Positions 7,298-15,203 of a stretch of DNA of 26,501 bases are shown piece by piece. This DNA is from JAXIHJ01 sp034189755 (lineage in GTDB: Bacteria; Planctomycetota; Phycisphaerae; SM23-33). Under the pieces are notes generated by a model that saw only the letters and a program-made list of their open reading frames with translations, was not told the origin of the DNA and did not search any database. Numbering within the stretch: position 1 is the stretch's first letter; each line of letters begins with the position of its first letter. The position numbers were made by a program, and so were the translations under genes. The stretch is from the NCBI GenBank assembly GCA_034189755.1, contig JAXIHJ010000056.1:1-26501 (forward strand), written 5' to 3'.

Positions 7298-8642
7298 AAC
7301 TTCTTACGTCCGCGGCTCGGGCAGCTTCCGTGGCGGTGTGCATCCGCCCGGTTTCAAGGCGCAGGCCGCCGAGCGACCCATCGAGGTCGCCCCGCAGCCT
7401 CAGCAGGTGAACATACCCCTGTTGCAGCATACCGGCGCCGCGTGCGAGCCTGCGGTCCAGCCTAAACAGCAGGTCCGCTCCGGAGATGTCATCGGCGACG
7501 CCGAGGCGTTCATCTCCGCACCGGTACATACGCCGATCGCCGGCACGGTGGGCAGGCTGTCGGTGGCGACGCTTCCGAACGGCCGGCACGTTCGGACCGT
7601 GCCTGTCCGTGCCGACGGTGAACAATTAACCGGTCAATCGCTGTGGGACGACATCTTCGGCGGCGACTGGCCCACCGACGGCCTCGAAAAGCACGACCCG
7701 ACAAAAATCGTCCAGGCCACGCACGACGCCGGACTGGTCGGACTCGGCGGCGCGGCGTTCCCCACGCATGTCAAGCTGACGTTCAACGAGAAAAAGCCCA
7801 TCGACACGCTTTTAGTCAACGGCTGCGAGTGCGAGCCGTACCTTACGGCGGATTATCGGCTGATGCTGGAGGCCCCGGCGCCGATAATCGTCGGCGCGAT
7901 ACTGGCCGCAGCGGCAGTGCGGGCCAAGCGGATTATCATAGCCGTCGAGGACAACAAACCCGCAGCCGTCGAGAAGATGCGCGACGTGGCGGGCGGCGCC
8001 GGCGTCGAGGTGGCCGTCGTGAAGACCAAGTACCCGGCCGGCAGCGAGCGCCAGACTATTTTCACCGTGCTCGGCCGAAAGGTGCCCGTGCCGGGTCTGC
8101 CGCTCGACGTGGGTGTCGTCGTTCTCAACGTTGGCACCGCAGCCGCCGTCGCACGCGCCGTGCTGCGAGGCAGGCCGCTGACACACCGCGTTGTTACGGT
8201 TACCGGCCCCGGCATACGCGAGCCGAAAAACCTGCTCGTACCCATCGGCATCAGCTATGGCGAGTTGATAGAGTATTGCGGCGGCCTGACACTCGACGCC
8301 GCGCGCGTCGTCGCCGGCGGGCCTATGATGGGATTCGCGCTGGGCAGCTTCGATACGCCGGTAACCAAGGGCACCAGCGGAGTGGTGGCGATGACGCACC
8401 GGGACATCCGCCGGGCTGGCGAGACCAACTGCATCCGCTGCGGGCGGTGCGTGGATGCCTGCCCGGTAAACCTGGTGCCTACAAAGATCGCGCTGGCGAC
8501 GAGAAACGCCGATTGGGACCTGGCCGAGCGATATTACATCACAGCCTGCAACGAATGCGGCTGCTGCGCGTACGTCTGCCCGGCGGGCATCCCACTTGTG
8601 CAGCTTATTCGCGCCGGAAAAGCGCAAATGCCAAAAGAATAG
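7287..8642 (+). CDS. rnfC: Rnf electron transport complex subunit RnfC
   Basis: This 451-residue subunit begins with the RnfC-type FRGGVHPPGFK (14-24). It has the NADH/FMN site of the Nuo51-like fold (GLVGLGGAAFPTHVKL, 149-164; NGCECEPYLTAD, 178-189) and ends with two [4Fe-4S] sites, Cys382/385/388/392 and Cys421/424/427/431. RnfC is the peripheral NAD+-reducing or NADH-oxidising subunit on the cytoplasmic side of the complex. I prefer the ATG at 7287, overlapping the preceding gene, to the in-frame GTG at 7269, which sits too close to its ribosome site. The gene order C-D-G-E-A-B is the common one. No cluster Cys is missing. Confidence 0.95.
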   Translation: MSDKTSYVRGSGSFRGGVHPPGFKAQAAERPIEVAPQPQQVNIPLLQHTGAACEPAVQPKQQVRSGDVIGDAEAFISAPVHTPIAGTVGRLSVATLPNGRHVRTVPVRADGEQLTGQSLWDDIFGGDWPTDGLEKHDPTKIVQATHDAGLVGLGGAAFPTHVKLTFNEKKPIDTLLVNGCECEPYLTADYRLMLEAPAPIIVGAILAAAAVRAKRIIIAVEDNKPAAVEKMRDVAGGAGVEVAVVKTKYPAGSERQTIFTVLGRKVPVPGLPLDVGVVVLNVGTAAAVARAVLRGRPLTHRVVTVTGPGIREPKNLLVPIGISYGELIEYCGGLTLDAARVVAGGPMMGFALGSFDTPVTKGTSGVVAMTHRDIRRAGETNCIRCGRCVDACPVNLVPTKIALATRNADWDLAERYYITACNECGCCAYVCPAGIPLVQLIRAGKAQMPKE

Positions 8643-8658
8643 GCATCAGGCTCAAGGA

Positions 8659-9660
8659 ATGGTAGAGACCACGAAAGACACGAACGAGGCGAAAAAGCCG
8701 GCAGCGGCGATTCACGTCGCACCTGCGCCGCACCTGTCCAGCGGCAGCACATCTCGCCGGATGATGATAGACGTGCTGATCGCCCTGGTGCCGGTTGCGG
8801 CTGTGTCGCTGTGGATATTCCAGTGGTACGCGCTTAAGCAGATAATCGTTTGCGTGGCGGGGTGCGTCGTGGCGGAGGCGGTCTTTACGGCCATGCGGCG
8901 CCGGCCTATCGCGCTGGGCGACTGCTCGGCGGTCGTTACGGGATTGATCCTGGCATTTTCGATGCCCGGAACCGCACCGTGGTGGGTCGGGGCGATAGGC
9001 TCGGCCGTGGCAATCGGGTTGGGCAAGGTCGTCTTTGGCGGGATCGGGCAGAACATATTCAACCCCGCTATGGTGGGCCGGGCCTTTGTTATGGTTGCAT
9101 TTACAAAGTTTTTGGGCGCAGGTGGCTACGTTGACATCCACGCCGCCGCCGACGCCATCACGCAGGCCACACCGATGACGGCGGCCTTCAAGGCCGGAGA
9201 GGGTTTTGACCTGTTAAAGCTTCTGACTGGCCAGACCAACGGCTCACTCGGCGAGACGTCCGCCATTGCCTGTTTGCTGGGCGGGCTGTACCTGTGCATC
9301 CGACGGACGGCGTCGTGGCAGATACCGGCCGGCGCGATACTGGGACTGCTGGCAGCAGCAGGTATCGACAACCTCGCACACCCCGCCGCCAGCTGGACCG
9401 CACTGCATCACCTGTTCGGCGGGGCGTTTATGCTGGGTGCGTTTTTCATCTGTACCGACCCGGTCACCAGCCCGCTGACGTCCAAGGGCAAGTTCATCTT
9501 CGGGCTGATTTTCGGCCTGCTGGTGATGCTGATACGGCTGTTTACAAACTACCCCGAAGGCGTGATGTTCTCGGTGCTGCTGGTAAACGCCATTACGCCG
9601 CTGCTGAACCGCTGGACGGTTCGCAAGCCCCTCGGCTGGGTGGCGGAGGCCAGGAAATAG
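8659..9660 (+). CDS. rnfD: Rnf complex subunit RnfD, covalent flavin membrane subunit
   Basis: The 333-residue protein has a polar N-terminus of about 35 residues, then many hydrophobic helices. Family motifs include GDCSAVVTGLILAFSMPG (87-104) and GGIGQNIFNPAMVGRAF (127-143). The segment ITQATPM places the flavin-bearing Thr at residue 171, matching the (S/T)xATP site where FMN is joined by a phosphoester bond. It forms part of the ion-translocating membrane core of Rnf with RnfA and RnfE. It starts 16 bases after rnfC; a longer frame from 8596 overlaps rnfC and was rejected. The ApbE needed to attach the FMN is encoded at 13669-14730. Confidence 0.94.
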   Translation: MVETTKDTNEAKKPAAAIHVAPAPHLSSGSTSRRMMIDVLIALVPVAAVSLWIFQWYALKQIIVCVAGCVVAEAVFTAMRRRPIALGDCSAVVTGLILAFSMPGTAPWWVGAIGSAVAIGLGKVVFGGIGQNIFNPAMVGRAFVMVAFTKFLGAGGYVDIHAAADAITQATPMTAAFKAGEGFDLLKLLTGQTNGSLGETSAIACLLGGLYLCIRRTASWQIPAGAILGLLAAAGIDNLAHPAASWTALHHLFGGAFMLGAFFICTDPVTSPLTSKGKFIFGLIFGLLVMLIRLFTNYPEGVMFSVLLVNAITPLLNRWTVRKPLGWVAEARK

Positions 9661-9682
9661 TCCACGAATTAACGAGTTCACA

Positions 9683-10297
9683 ATGAAAAGCGGTTATTTG
9701 AAACAGGCATGGCTGGTGTTGGCCCTGGCGTTGTGCTTCGGTGCAGCCCTGGCGGTTGTGCAGGTTGCCTGGGGGCCTAAGATCGAGCAGAACAAGGAAA
9801 ACGACGCCCGCAGCCAGATTCCACGACTCGTTGTAGGCGCCGGCGCCGACCTGACGCCCGCCGGCCGGAACGTGGAAATCCGCGACGAGCGAGGCCTGAG
9901 GGCCTACCGCGTCTATCGCGCGATGTGCGCCGGCGAAGGCGGCCGGAGCGTGCAGATCGGCTGGGTCGTCAAGGCCAAGGGGCCGGGCTACGCCGACAAC
10001 ATCGAGCTGCTGGTCGGTCTGGACTTGAAGGCCGAAACAATCACCGGCCTGGCGGTCTTGGCGCAAAACGAGACGCCCGGCCTGGGCAACGCTATAAAAG
10101 CACCGGCTTGGCGCAGACAGTTTGCCGGCAAGGCGGCCGGCGGTCGGCTGGAGGCCGTAAAGGGCACACCCCACGCCGACTGCGAAATCGAGGCCGTCAG
10201 CGGAGCGACAATCTCATCGCAGAGCGTCTGCGATATCGTCAACCGTGCGGTCGCCGACTTCCGCGCGAAACTGCCCGAACTGAGAGACGAGGAATAG
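9683..10297 (+). CDS. rnfG: Rnf complex subunit RnfG, covalent FMN protein
   Basis: The 204-residue product has one N-terminal membrane anchor (8-28, QAWLVLALALCFGAALAVVQV) and an outward-facing FMN-binding domain. NETPGLG (129-135) and SGATISSQSV (173-182) are the family hallmarks, with Thr176 as the predicted site of phosphoester-linked FMN. RnfG passes electrons between RnfD and the rest of the complex on the outer face of the membrane. Its ATG lies 22 bases after the rnfD stop, and rnfE follows 8 bases later. Nothing is missing or unusual in its length. Confidence 0.94.
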   Translation: MKSGYLKQAWLVLALALCFGAALAVVQVAWGPKIEQNKENDARSQIPRLVVGAGADLTPAGRNVEIRDERGLRAYRVYRAMCAGEGGRSVQIGWVVKAKGPGYADNIELLVGLDLKAETITGLAVLAQNETPGLGNAIKAPAWRRQFAGKAAGGRLEAVKGTPHADCEIEAVSGATISSQSVCDIVNRAVADFRAKLPELRDEE

Positions 10298-10305
10298 ACC
10301 GAGCA

Positions 10306-10950
10306 ATGGCTAAAGACGGCCCCACACCGCTGGAGCGATTCATTCACGGGATTATCCCCGAAAATCCCGTCTACCGCCAACTGCTGGGCATGTGCCCGAC
10401 ATTGGCGGTGACGGGCAACATGGCTGCGGCTATGACCATGTCGGCGGCGGTGCTGTTCGTAATGGTGGGCGCGAACGTCATCACCAGCCTGATTCGCGGG
10501 CTGCTTAAGCCGCACCTGCGGATACTAATCTTCACGCTGACCATCGCGACGTTTGTTACGATTGCCGATAAGTTTCTGGCCGCCTACGTCTACCAGATGA
10601 GCAAGGAACTGGGGCCTTACGTGCCGCTGATTATCGTCAACTGCATCATCATCTGCCGCTGCGAGGTTTGCGCTTCGAAGCAGTCGCTTCGCGCCGCCGT
10701 TGCCGACGCGGTGGGCCAGTCGATCGGCTTTGCCCTGGCACTGGCGAGCATTGCGACGGTCCGCGAGCTGCTGGGCAGCGGTTCATGGTTCGGCATTGAG
10801 CTGTTCTGGCGGAAAGGCACGCCCGGCGAGGCTTGCCGATGGGCGATTATGAACCAGCCACCGGGGGCCTTTTTAACACTGGGACTGCTGCTGGGAGCCG
10901 CCGTCTGGATCGCCTTAGCCTGGAATAAACGCACAAAGGTGAACATCTAA
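10306..10950 (+). CDS. rnfE: Rnf complex membrane subunit RnfE
   Basis: This 214-residue integral membrane protein starts at ATG 10306, 8 bases after rnfG; the frame is open much further upstream, but only as a shadow of rnfG. It has the RnfE opening FIHGIIPENPVYRQLLGMCP and about six hydrophobic helices. The conserved segment PLIIVNCIIICRCEVCASKQ contains the Cys that, in the RnfA/RnfE pair, binds an intramembrane Fe-S cluster together with its partner. GQSIGFALAL follows. RnfE and RnfA are inverted homologues forming the electron path through the membrane. The stop codon directly abuts the rnfA start. Confidence 0.94.
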   Translation: MAKDGPTPLERFIHGIIPENPVYRQLLGMCPTLAVTGNMAAAMTMSAAVLFVMVGANVITSLIRGLLKPHLRILIFTLTIATFVTIADKFLAAYVYQMSKELGPYVPLIIVNCIIICRCEVCASKQSLRAAVADAVGQSIGFALALASIATVRELLGSGSWFGIELFWRKGTPGEACRWAIMNQPPGAFLTLGLLLGAAVWIALAWNKRTKVNI

Positions 10951-11643
10951 ATGGAACTCATCGGCCAACTGATTCTGATAGCCGTCGGCGCGGCGATGAT
11001 CAACAACTTCGTGCTGCACTACTTTGTCGGCATCTGCCCGTTTATCGGCGTTTCCCGCCGGGTGGACATGGCCTTCGGCATGGGCTGTGCGGTAACGTTC
11101 GTGGTTACGGTTGCGGCGTTTTTGAGCTGGATATTCACGTTCTTTCTGCTCCAGCCTGGCGCGCCGCTGGCACAGTGGGTTGTGGGTTTGTTTCTACCGG
11201 CTGAGACCGCAGCCAAGGTGGACCTTAGCGTCCTGAGCTACATCGTGTACATCTTCGTCATCGCATCATCGGTACAGTTCGTCGAGATGTACGTTCGCAA
11301 GTTTTTTCCGGTGCTGTATAAGTCGTTCGGGGTGTACCTGCCGCTGATTACGACCAACTGCGCGATCCTGTTCGCGTGTTTATACATCATGAAAAACGTC
11401 GTAGGTGTCGGCCCGGCCGAGCAATGGGATCTGGCCAGGTCGCTGGTGCTGGCGATTTTTGCGGGAGTCGGCTTTACGATTGCGATCTTGATTATGGCCG
11501 GCATTCGCGAAGAGCTGGACGCCTGCGACGTGCCCGAGCCGCTGCGGGGCGCGGGCATTACGTTGATCGTCGCGGGCATTTTGGCGCTGGCGTTTCTCGG
11601 ATTTACCGGCATGGATCGCGGGCTGGCCGGTTTGTTCAATTAA
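10951..11643 (+). CDS. rnfA: Rnf complex membrane subunit RnfA
   Basis: The 230-residue protein has six predicted membrane helices. It carries MINNFVLHYFVGICPFIGVS (16-35) and ITTNCAILFACLY, the two Cys-bearing half-helices that are the mark of RnfA and NqrE. With RnfE it forms the intramembrane Fe-S site linking the two faces of the complex. It begins at ATG 10951 immediately after the rnfE stop codon, with no gap, which points to coupled translation. rnfB follows after 29 bases. The protein is slightly longer than the usual 190-200 residues because of a longer loop after the third helix (LLQPGAPLAQWVVGLFLPAE). Confidence 0.94.
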   Translation: MELIGQLILIAVGAAMINNFVLHYFVGICPFIGVSRRVDMAFGMGCAVTFVVTVAAFLSWIFTFFLLQPGAPLAQWVVGLFLPAETAAKVDLSVLSYIVYIFVIASSVQFVEMYVRKFFPVLYKSFGVYLPLITTNCAILFACLYIMKNVVGVGPAEQWDLARSLVLAIFAGVGFTIAILIMAGIREELDACDVPEPLRGAGITLIVAGILALAFLGFTGMDRGLAGLFN

Positions 11644-11672
11644 GCTAATGCCGCGATGCATGAGGGACTGTC

Positions 11673-12587
11673 ATGGCGTGGACGATAATTATTTTAGCCG
11701 CCGGCTCGATGCTGTTGCTGGCTGTGCTGATGGCCTGCGTGCTAGGCTGGGCAAACAAGACCTTCTGCGTGGAGGTCGATCCGCGCATTGAGCGGGTCAA
11801 CGAAGCGCTGCCCGGCGCCAACTGCGGCGGCTGCGGCTACATCGGCTGCAACGAATACGCCGAGGCGGTCGTCGCCGGCAATGCGCCGGCCGACCTGTGC
11901 ACCGTCGGCGGGACAAGCTGCGCCGCGGCCCTGGCGGAGATCCTCGGCCTGGAGATGGAAGAATCCTGGCCGCGCCGACCGGTCGTGCACTGCGGCGCGA
12001 GGACGGCCGACCGGCTGCAAAGAAACGAATATCGCGGCGAGCCTACGTGCGCCGCGGCGAACATCATCTCCGGAGTCCAGGGCTGTGTTTACGGCTGTCT
12101 GGGACTGGGCGACTGCCGGCAGGCGTGCGATTTCGACGCGATTCACATCATCGACGGCCTGGCTGTCGTGGACTATGAAAAGTGTGTCGGCTGCGGCGCA
12201 TGCGCGAGGGTATGCCCGAGAAACATCATCTCGATGGTGCCTTTTAAGGCCGAGCAAATGCTCGCGGTAATCTGCTCAAACAAGGACTTCGCCAAGGACG
12301 TTAAGGCGGTCTGCCGGGTCGGCTGCACCGGCTGCGGGCTGTGCGCGAAGATGAGCGAGCTGTTTACCGTCAGCGACAACCTTCCGGCCATCGATTACGA
12401 CAGGTATGACGCAGCCGCTTTCGTTCAGGATATCGCCAAGGCGGTTGAAAAGTGCCCGATGAAGCGGCTTTTCTACGTCGGCAAACCCACGGATAAGGAC
12501 CTGGCCGCCACCGCAGACGAAGAACTGCCCGACGCGATCCAGGCCGATTTCAGGACCACCGTCGATAAGACCGAATGGCACGGATAG
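11673..12587 (+). CDS. rnfB: Rnf complex ferredoxin-like subunit RnfB
   Basis: The 304-residue protein has an N-terminal membrane helix (4-26). The Fe-S domain with Cys51/54/59/76 (CGGCGYIGC) is followed by ferredoxin-type clusters built on Cys138/142/148/152, Cys171/174/177/181 and Cys214/218/221/224. RnfB accepts electrons from reduced ferredoxin in the cytoplasm and feeds them into the complex. It closes the rnfCDGEAB set. Its start follows rnfA by 29 bases, and the alpha/beta hydrolase gene begins 4 bases after its stop. The third ferredoxin-type group has the spacing CxxxCxxCxxC rather than the standard CxxCxxCxxxC, as is common for this subunit. All expected clusters appear intact. Confidence 0.94.
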   Translation: MAWTIIILAAGSMLLLAVLMACVLGWANKTFCVEVDPRIERVNEALPGANCGGCGYIGCNEYAEAVVAGNAPADLCTVGGTSCAAALAEILGLEMEESWPRRPVVHCGARTADRLQRNEYRGEPTCAAANIISGVQGCVYGCLGLGDCRQACDFDAIHIIDGLAVVDYEKCVGCGACARVCPRNIISMVPFKAEQMLAVICSNKDFAKDVKAVCRVGCTGCGLCAKMSELFTVSDNLPAIDYDRYDAAAFVQDIAKAVEKCPMKRLFYVGKPTDKDLAATADEELPDAIQADFRTTVDKTEWHG

Positions 12588-12591
12588 AGAC

Positions 12592-13446
12592 ATGGAACCT
12601 GAGAAAGCCCGACCAAAATCGCTGCTGAGGCGGGTGTTTTTTTCGCTGTTGTGCATTGTGGTTCTCAGTTGGCTGGGGTTGACGGCGGTGCTGTACTTTT
12701 ATCAGAAAAAACTGATCTACTTCCCGAAGCGGCAGCTCGACGGAACGCCCGCCGAGGCTCATTTGGACTTTGATGACGTTCTGTTTCAGACGTCCGACGG
12801 CGTGCAGTTGCACGGCTGGTTTATACCGGCCAGGCCGGAGCGGGCAGTCGTGCTGTTCTGCCACGGCAACGCCGGCAACATATCCGGCCGAATCGAATCC
12901 GCCCGCCTGCTGAACGACATGGGCCTGAGCGTTTTGCTGTTCGACTATCGAGGCTATGGGCGCAGCGAGGGCAAGCCATCGGAGAAGGGAACGTACCTCG
13001 ACGCTGAAGCGGCCTGGCTGCATCTCGTCGAAGTCCGGGGCATCGACCCCGGGCGAATCATAATCCAGGGCCGATCGCTCGGCGGAGCTATCGCGGCGCA
13101 CCTGGCCGTCAGACATCGGCCTAAGGCACTGATTGTCGAGTCGGCCTTCACGTCGGCGCCCGAACTCGCCAAGCGATATTACCCGTTTCTGCCGCGATGG
13201 CTCTGCAGGTTCAAATACGACACGCTCCAGGCCGTACAGGAAGTAAGCCGTCCTGTCCTGATCGTCCACAGCCGCGGTGACGACCTGGTCCCATTCACCC
13301 ACGGCGAGCGGCTGTTCGCCGCGGCCCGGCAGCCCAAGCGGTTCATCGCACTGGCCGGCGGGCACAACGACGGCATATGGGTCTCAAACAAGGTCTATCG
13401 AGAGGGCCTGGATGCGTTCCTGCGCGAGTATGTGGACTCCGACTAA
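12592..13446 (+). CDS. Membrane-anchored alpha/beta hydrolase (BEM46-like)
   Basis: The 284-residue protein has one N-terminal membrane helix (14-36) and an alpha/beta-hydrolase domain. CHGNAGN (90-96) should form the oxyanion hole, GRSLGG (160-165) holds the nucleophile Ser162, and HSRGDDLVPF and GGHND give Asp230 and His258 of the triad. The nearest known group is the BEM46/YqkD type, whose natural substrates are mostly unknown. The gene starts 4 bases after rnfB and is probably on the same transcript. Nothing links it chemically to Rnf, so I read it as a passenger. Catalytic residues are complete. Confidence 0.88.
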   Translation: MEPEKARPKSLLRRVFFSLLCIVVLSWLGLTAVLYFYQKKLIYFPKRQLDGTPAEAHLDFDDVLFQTSDGVQLHGWFIPARPERAVVLFCHGNAGNISGRIESARLLNDMGLSVLLFDYRGYGRSEGKPSEKGTYLDAEAAWLHLVEVRGIDPGRIIIQGRSLGGAIAAHLAVRHRPKALIVESAFTSAPELAKRYYPFLPRWLCRFKYDTLQAVQEVSRPVLIVHSRGDDLVPFTHGERLFAAARQPKRFIALAGGHNDGIWVSNKVYREGLDAFLREYVDSD

Positions 13447-13485
13447 ATTGCTTTGAAGAGTGGTTACGTCCTGTTACGAATTTAA

Positions 13486-13622
13486 GTGTCAACTTCCAAA
13501 CTCCAAACAAATTTCAACAACCAATGACCAAATATCCAAACGGCAGAATCTGACAAAAGGTGTGTTTGAGAAATTGGAAATTGGAAATTGGAGCTTGTTT
13601 GGAATTTGGAATTTCCAGACTT
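13486..13622. repeat. AT-rich imperfect inverted repeat between convergent genes
   Basis: TTCCAAACTCCAAACAA (13494-13510) is matched by TTGTTTGGAATTTGGAA (13595-13611), 16 of 17 bases complementary. The sequence inside continues as looser mirror-like runs: CAA-rich on the left, and on the right GGAAATT repeated in tandem (13575-13591). The base composition is unlike the surrounding GC-rich genes. It could fold into one long hairpin on either strand and may end transcription from both sides. It also looks like a dispersed intergenic repeat rather than a gene. Confidence 0.7.
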
Positions 13623-13624
13623 CC

Positions 13625-13642
13625 GTCGTACGAAGGTACGAC
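13625..13642. repeat. Perfect 7-bp hairpin with GAAG loop
   Basis: GTCGTAC (13625-13631) and GTACGAC (13636-13642) enclose GAAG. The hairpin sits just beyond the large inverted repeat and 26 bases from the end of apbE. It has no T-run on either strand, so it is not a standard intrinsic terminator. Confidence 0.55.
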
Positions 13643-13668
13643 ATTCTGCAAGCTTTCCTGCAAACAGC

Positions 13669-14730
13669 TTATTTGTCCACGGTTCCGGTCCGGGGCAAAT
13701 TCGGGCCTCGGATGAGAAGTTTCCTGAAGCCTGCCGTCATGTGCACTTTGTGTTCGTCCGGTGTGCCCGTAACAATCATCGCCTCAATGCCTGCGCCGGG
13801 CGGCAGCAGATCGAGTCCGTCGGCGCCAAGGACGCTCAGCGCCGTAGCCCAGGCGTCGGCTGTGACAGCCACCGGTGCGACGACCGTAACCGACGGCACG
13901 TGGTCCACAGGCCGGCCAGTGCGCGGGTCGATGATGTGGCTGTACCGCCGGCTGGCGATTTCCGTGTAGCGCTCGTAGTTGCCGCTCGTGCAGACCGCTC
14001 CGGCAGCCAACGAGACTTTGGCGAAGACGGTCTCCCGGTTGAAGGGATTTCGTACATCGATGGTCCAGCAGCTCCCGTCGCCGGCCTGTCCGAAACATCG
14101 AATGTCGCCGCCGACGTTGACCAGTCCGCCGATGGCGCCGGCAAGCGCCATCGCCTTGACCGCCCGGTCGATGCCATAGCCCTTGGCGATGCCGCCCAGG
14201 TCAACGCTTGCGCCGGCGATGCGTTTTTTCGCCCCATCCGCCAGCAGTTCAATCTTGTCCCAGCCGGTCTGTTCGCGTGCGGCTGCGAGCTGCGGCTCCG
14301 TAGGTTCACATCCCCGTTTGAGTCCCTGCCGCCAGAGCCGAAGCACCGGCTGGTGAGTTACGTCGAACGCACCCTGGGTCCGTTCGTCGAAGTGGCACGA
14401 AAGCAGCAGGACTTCGACCGTCATGGGCGAGAGCGATACGAACCGGCCCGCATCGGCGGCGTTGAGTCGGGAAACCTCCGACGCGGTCAGGAACAGGCTC
14501 ATGCGGGCTTCGACACTGCGAAGTGCCGTTTCGGCCGCCTTCAACGCCTTCTCGGCCTGCTCACGGCCATCAGCCAACACCGTCAATTCGCAATCCGTCC
14601 CCATGATGCCGACGGGCTTGCTGTCGAAACTTTCAGGAATGGGCCGGAAAATACGCCACGGCTCAAACACAAGGAGTAAAACGACGACGACAAGAATAAA
14701 CGCAATCAGGATTTTAGCGCGTCTAGTCAT
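13669..14730 (-). CDS. apbE: FAD:protein FMN transferase ApbE
   Basis: The 353-residue protein has an N-terminal membrane segment (6-22) without a lipobox Cys, so it is a membrane-anchored ApbE rather than a lipoprotein. Family motifs in order are GIMGTDCEL, FDVTHQPVLRLW, VDLGGIAKGYGID, LVNVGGDIR, TSGNYERY, HIIDPRTGRPV and TADAWATALSVLG. ApbE takes FMN from FAD and joins it to Thr in the (S/T)GAT-type motif of target proteins outside the cytoplasm. RnfG (Thr176) and RnfD (Thr171), encoded about 1.1 kb upstream of this gene's 3' end on the other strand, are the obvious targets. It lies 40 bases downstream of queF and is probably co-transcribed with it. Confidence 0.93.
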   Translation of the reverse strand: MTRRAKILIAFILVVVVLLLVFEPWRIFRPIPESFDSKPVGIMGTDCELTVLADGREQAEKALKAAETALRSVEARMSLFLTASEVSRLNAADAGRFVSLSPMTVEVLLLSCHFDERTQGAFDVTHQPVLRLWRQGLKRGCEPTEPQLAAAREQTGWDKIELLADGAKKRIAGASVDLGGIAKGYGIDRAVKAMALAGAIGGLVNVGGDIRCFGQAGDGSCWTIDVRNPFNRETVFAKVSLAAGAVCTSGNYERYTEIASRRYSHIIDPRTGRPVDHVPSVTVVAPVAVTADAWATALSVLGADGLDLLPPGAGIEAMIVTGTPDEHKVHMTAGFRKLLIRGPNLPRTGTVDK

Positions 14731-14770
14731 CAGTAAAAAAGTTGGTGTCGTCCGCGGCGGTTATTCGGCT

Positions 14771-15103
14771 TCAATGTTCCGCCTTTACAATCGAGTGTAT
14801 CCCGCCTCTCGGCCTGAAGCGGCCGGTAACGGTCATCCGCCTGGGACGGCACGCCGCGACGAGATCGTCCAGGATGCGATTGACCACGGCCTCGTAGAAA
14901 ACGCCCTCGTTGCGATAGCCCTGGAGATAGAGCTTCAGGCTCTTGAGTTCCACACACAGCTTGTCGGCGACGTACTCGACTTCAATCTCGCCGAAGTCCG
15001 GTTGGCCTGTTTTCGGGCAGACGGACGTAAACTCCGGCGCGACGTGCCGGATAATGTAGTCGCGCTTCGGATAAGGGTTCTCGAAGGTTTCTATTTCGGC
15101 CAT
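14771..15103 (-). CDS. queF: NADPH-dependent 7-cyano-7-deazaguanine reductase (type I QueF)
   Basis: This 110-residue enzyme has the catalytic Cys29 in FTSVCPKTGQPDF, with Asp36 following. It then has the QueF signature ELKSLKLYLQGYRNEGVFYE (52-71), ending in the substrate-binding Glu71, and the C-terminal RPRGGI (98-102). QueF reduces preQ0 to preQ1 with NADPH, the step just before insertion into tRNA in queuosine synthesis. The short length marks the type I (unimodular) form. The frame is open back to 15223, but the ATG at 15103 starts at the conserved N-terminus, while the extension would overlap the divergent queC. Divergent queC supplies preQ0. Confidence 0.93.
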   Translation of the reverse strand: MAEIETFENPYPKRDYIIRHVAPEFTSVCPKTGQPDFGEIEVEYVADKLCVELKSLKLYLQGYRNEGVFYEAVVNRILDDLVAACRPRRMTVTGRFRPRGGIHSIVKAEH

Positions 15104-15138
15104 GTTCTTGCTTTCTTCGCCGGGTAAAACCTCAAGCG

Positions 15139-15170
15139 GGATTACACAGATTACCAGATTACACGGATTG
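15139..15170. repeat. Degenerate GATTACAC tandem repeat
   Basis: The stretch reads as three consecutive copies of a 9-10 base unit, GATTACACA, GATTACCA and GATTACACG, followed by GATTG. It lies in the 100-base divergent region between queF and queC. It is more AT-rich than its surroundings and might serve as a regulatory site, or be one copy of a dispersed intergenic repeat. Confidence 0.5.
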
Positions 15171-15203
15171 AACAAACAGCGAAAGGAAAGTACGGTGTAG
15201 GGC

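Noticed and set aside
7643..8665. 340-codon Arg-rich frame inside rnfC
   Set aside because: Wrong-frame shadow of rnfC; composition is extreme and motif-free.
13588..14679. 363-codon plus-strand frame opposite apbE
   Set aside because: Shadow; all ApbE motifs are on the minus strand.
15104..15203. Possible preQ1 riboswitch between queF and queC
   Set aside because: No hairpin followed by the A-rich tail of the preQ1 aptamers could be drawn by eye; only the tandem repeat is evident.
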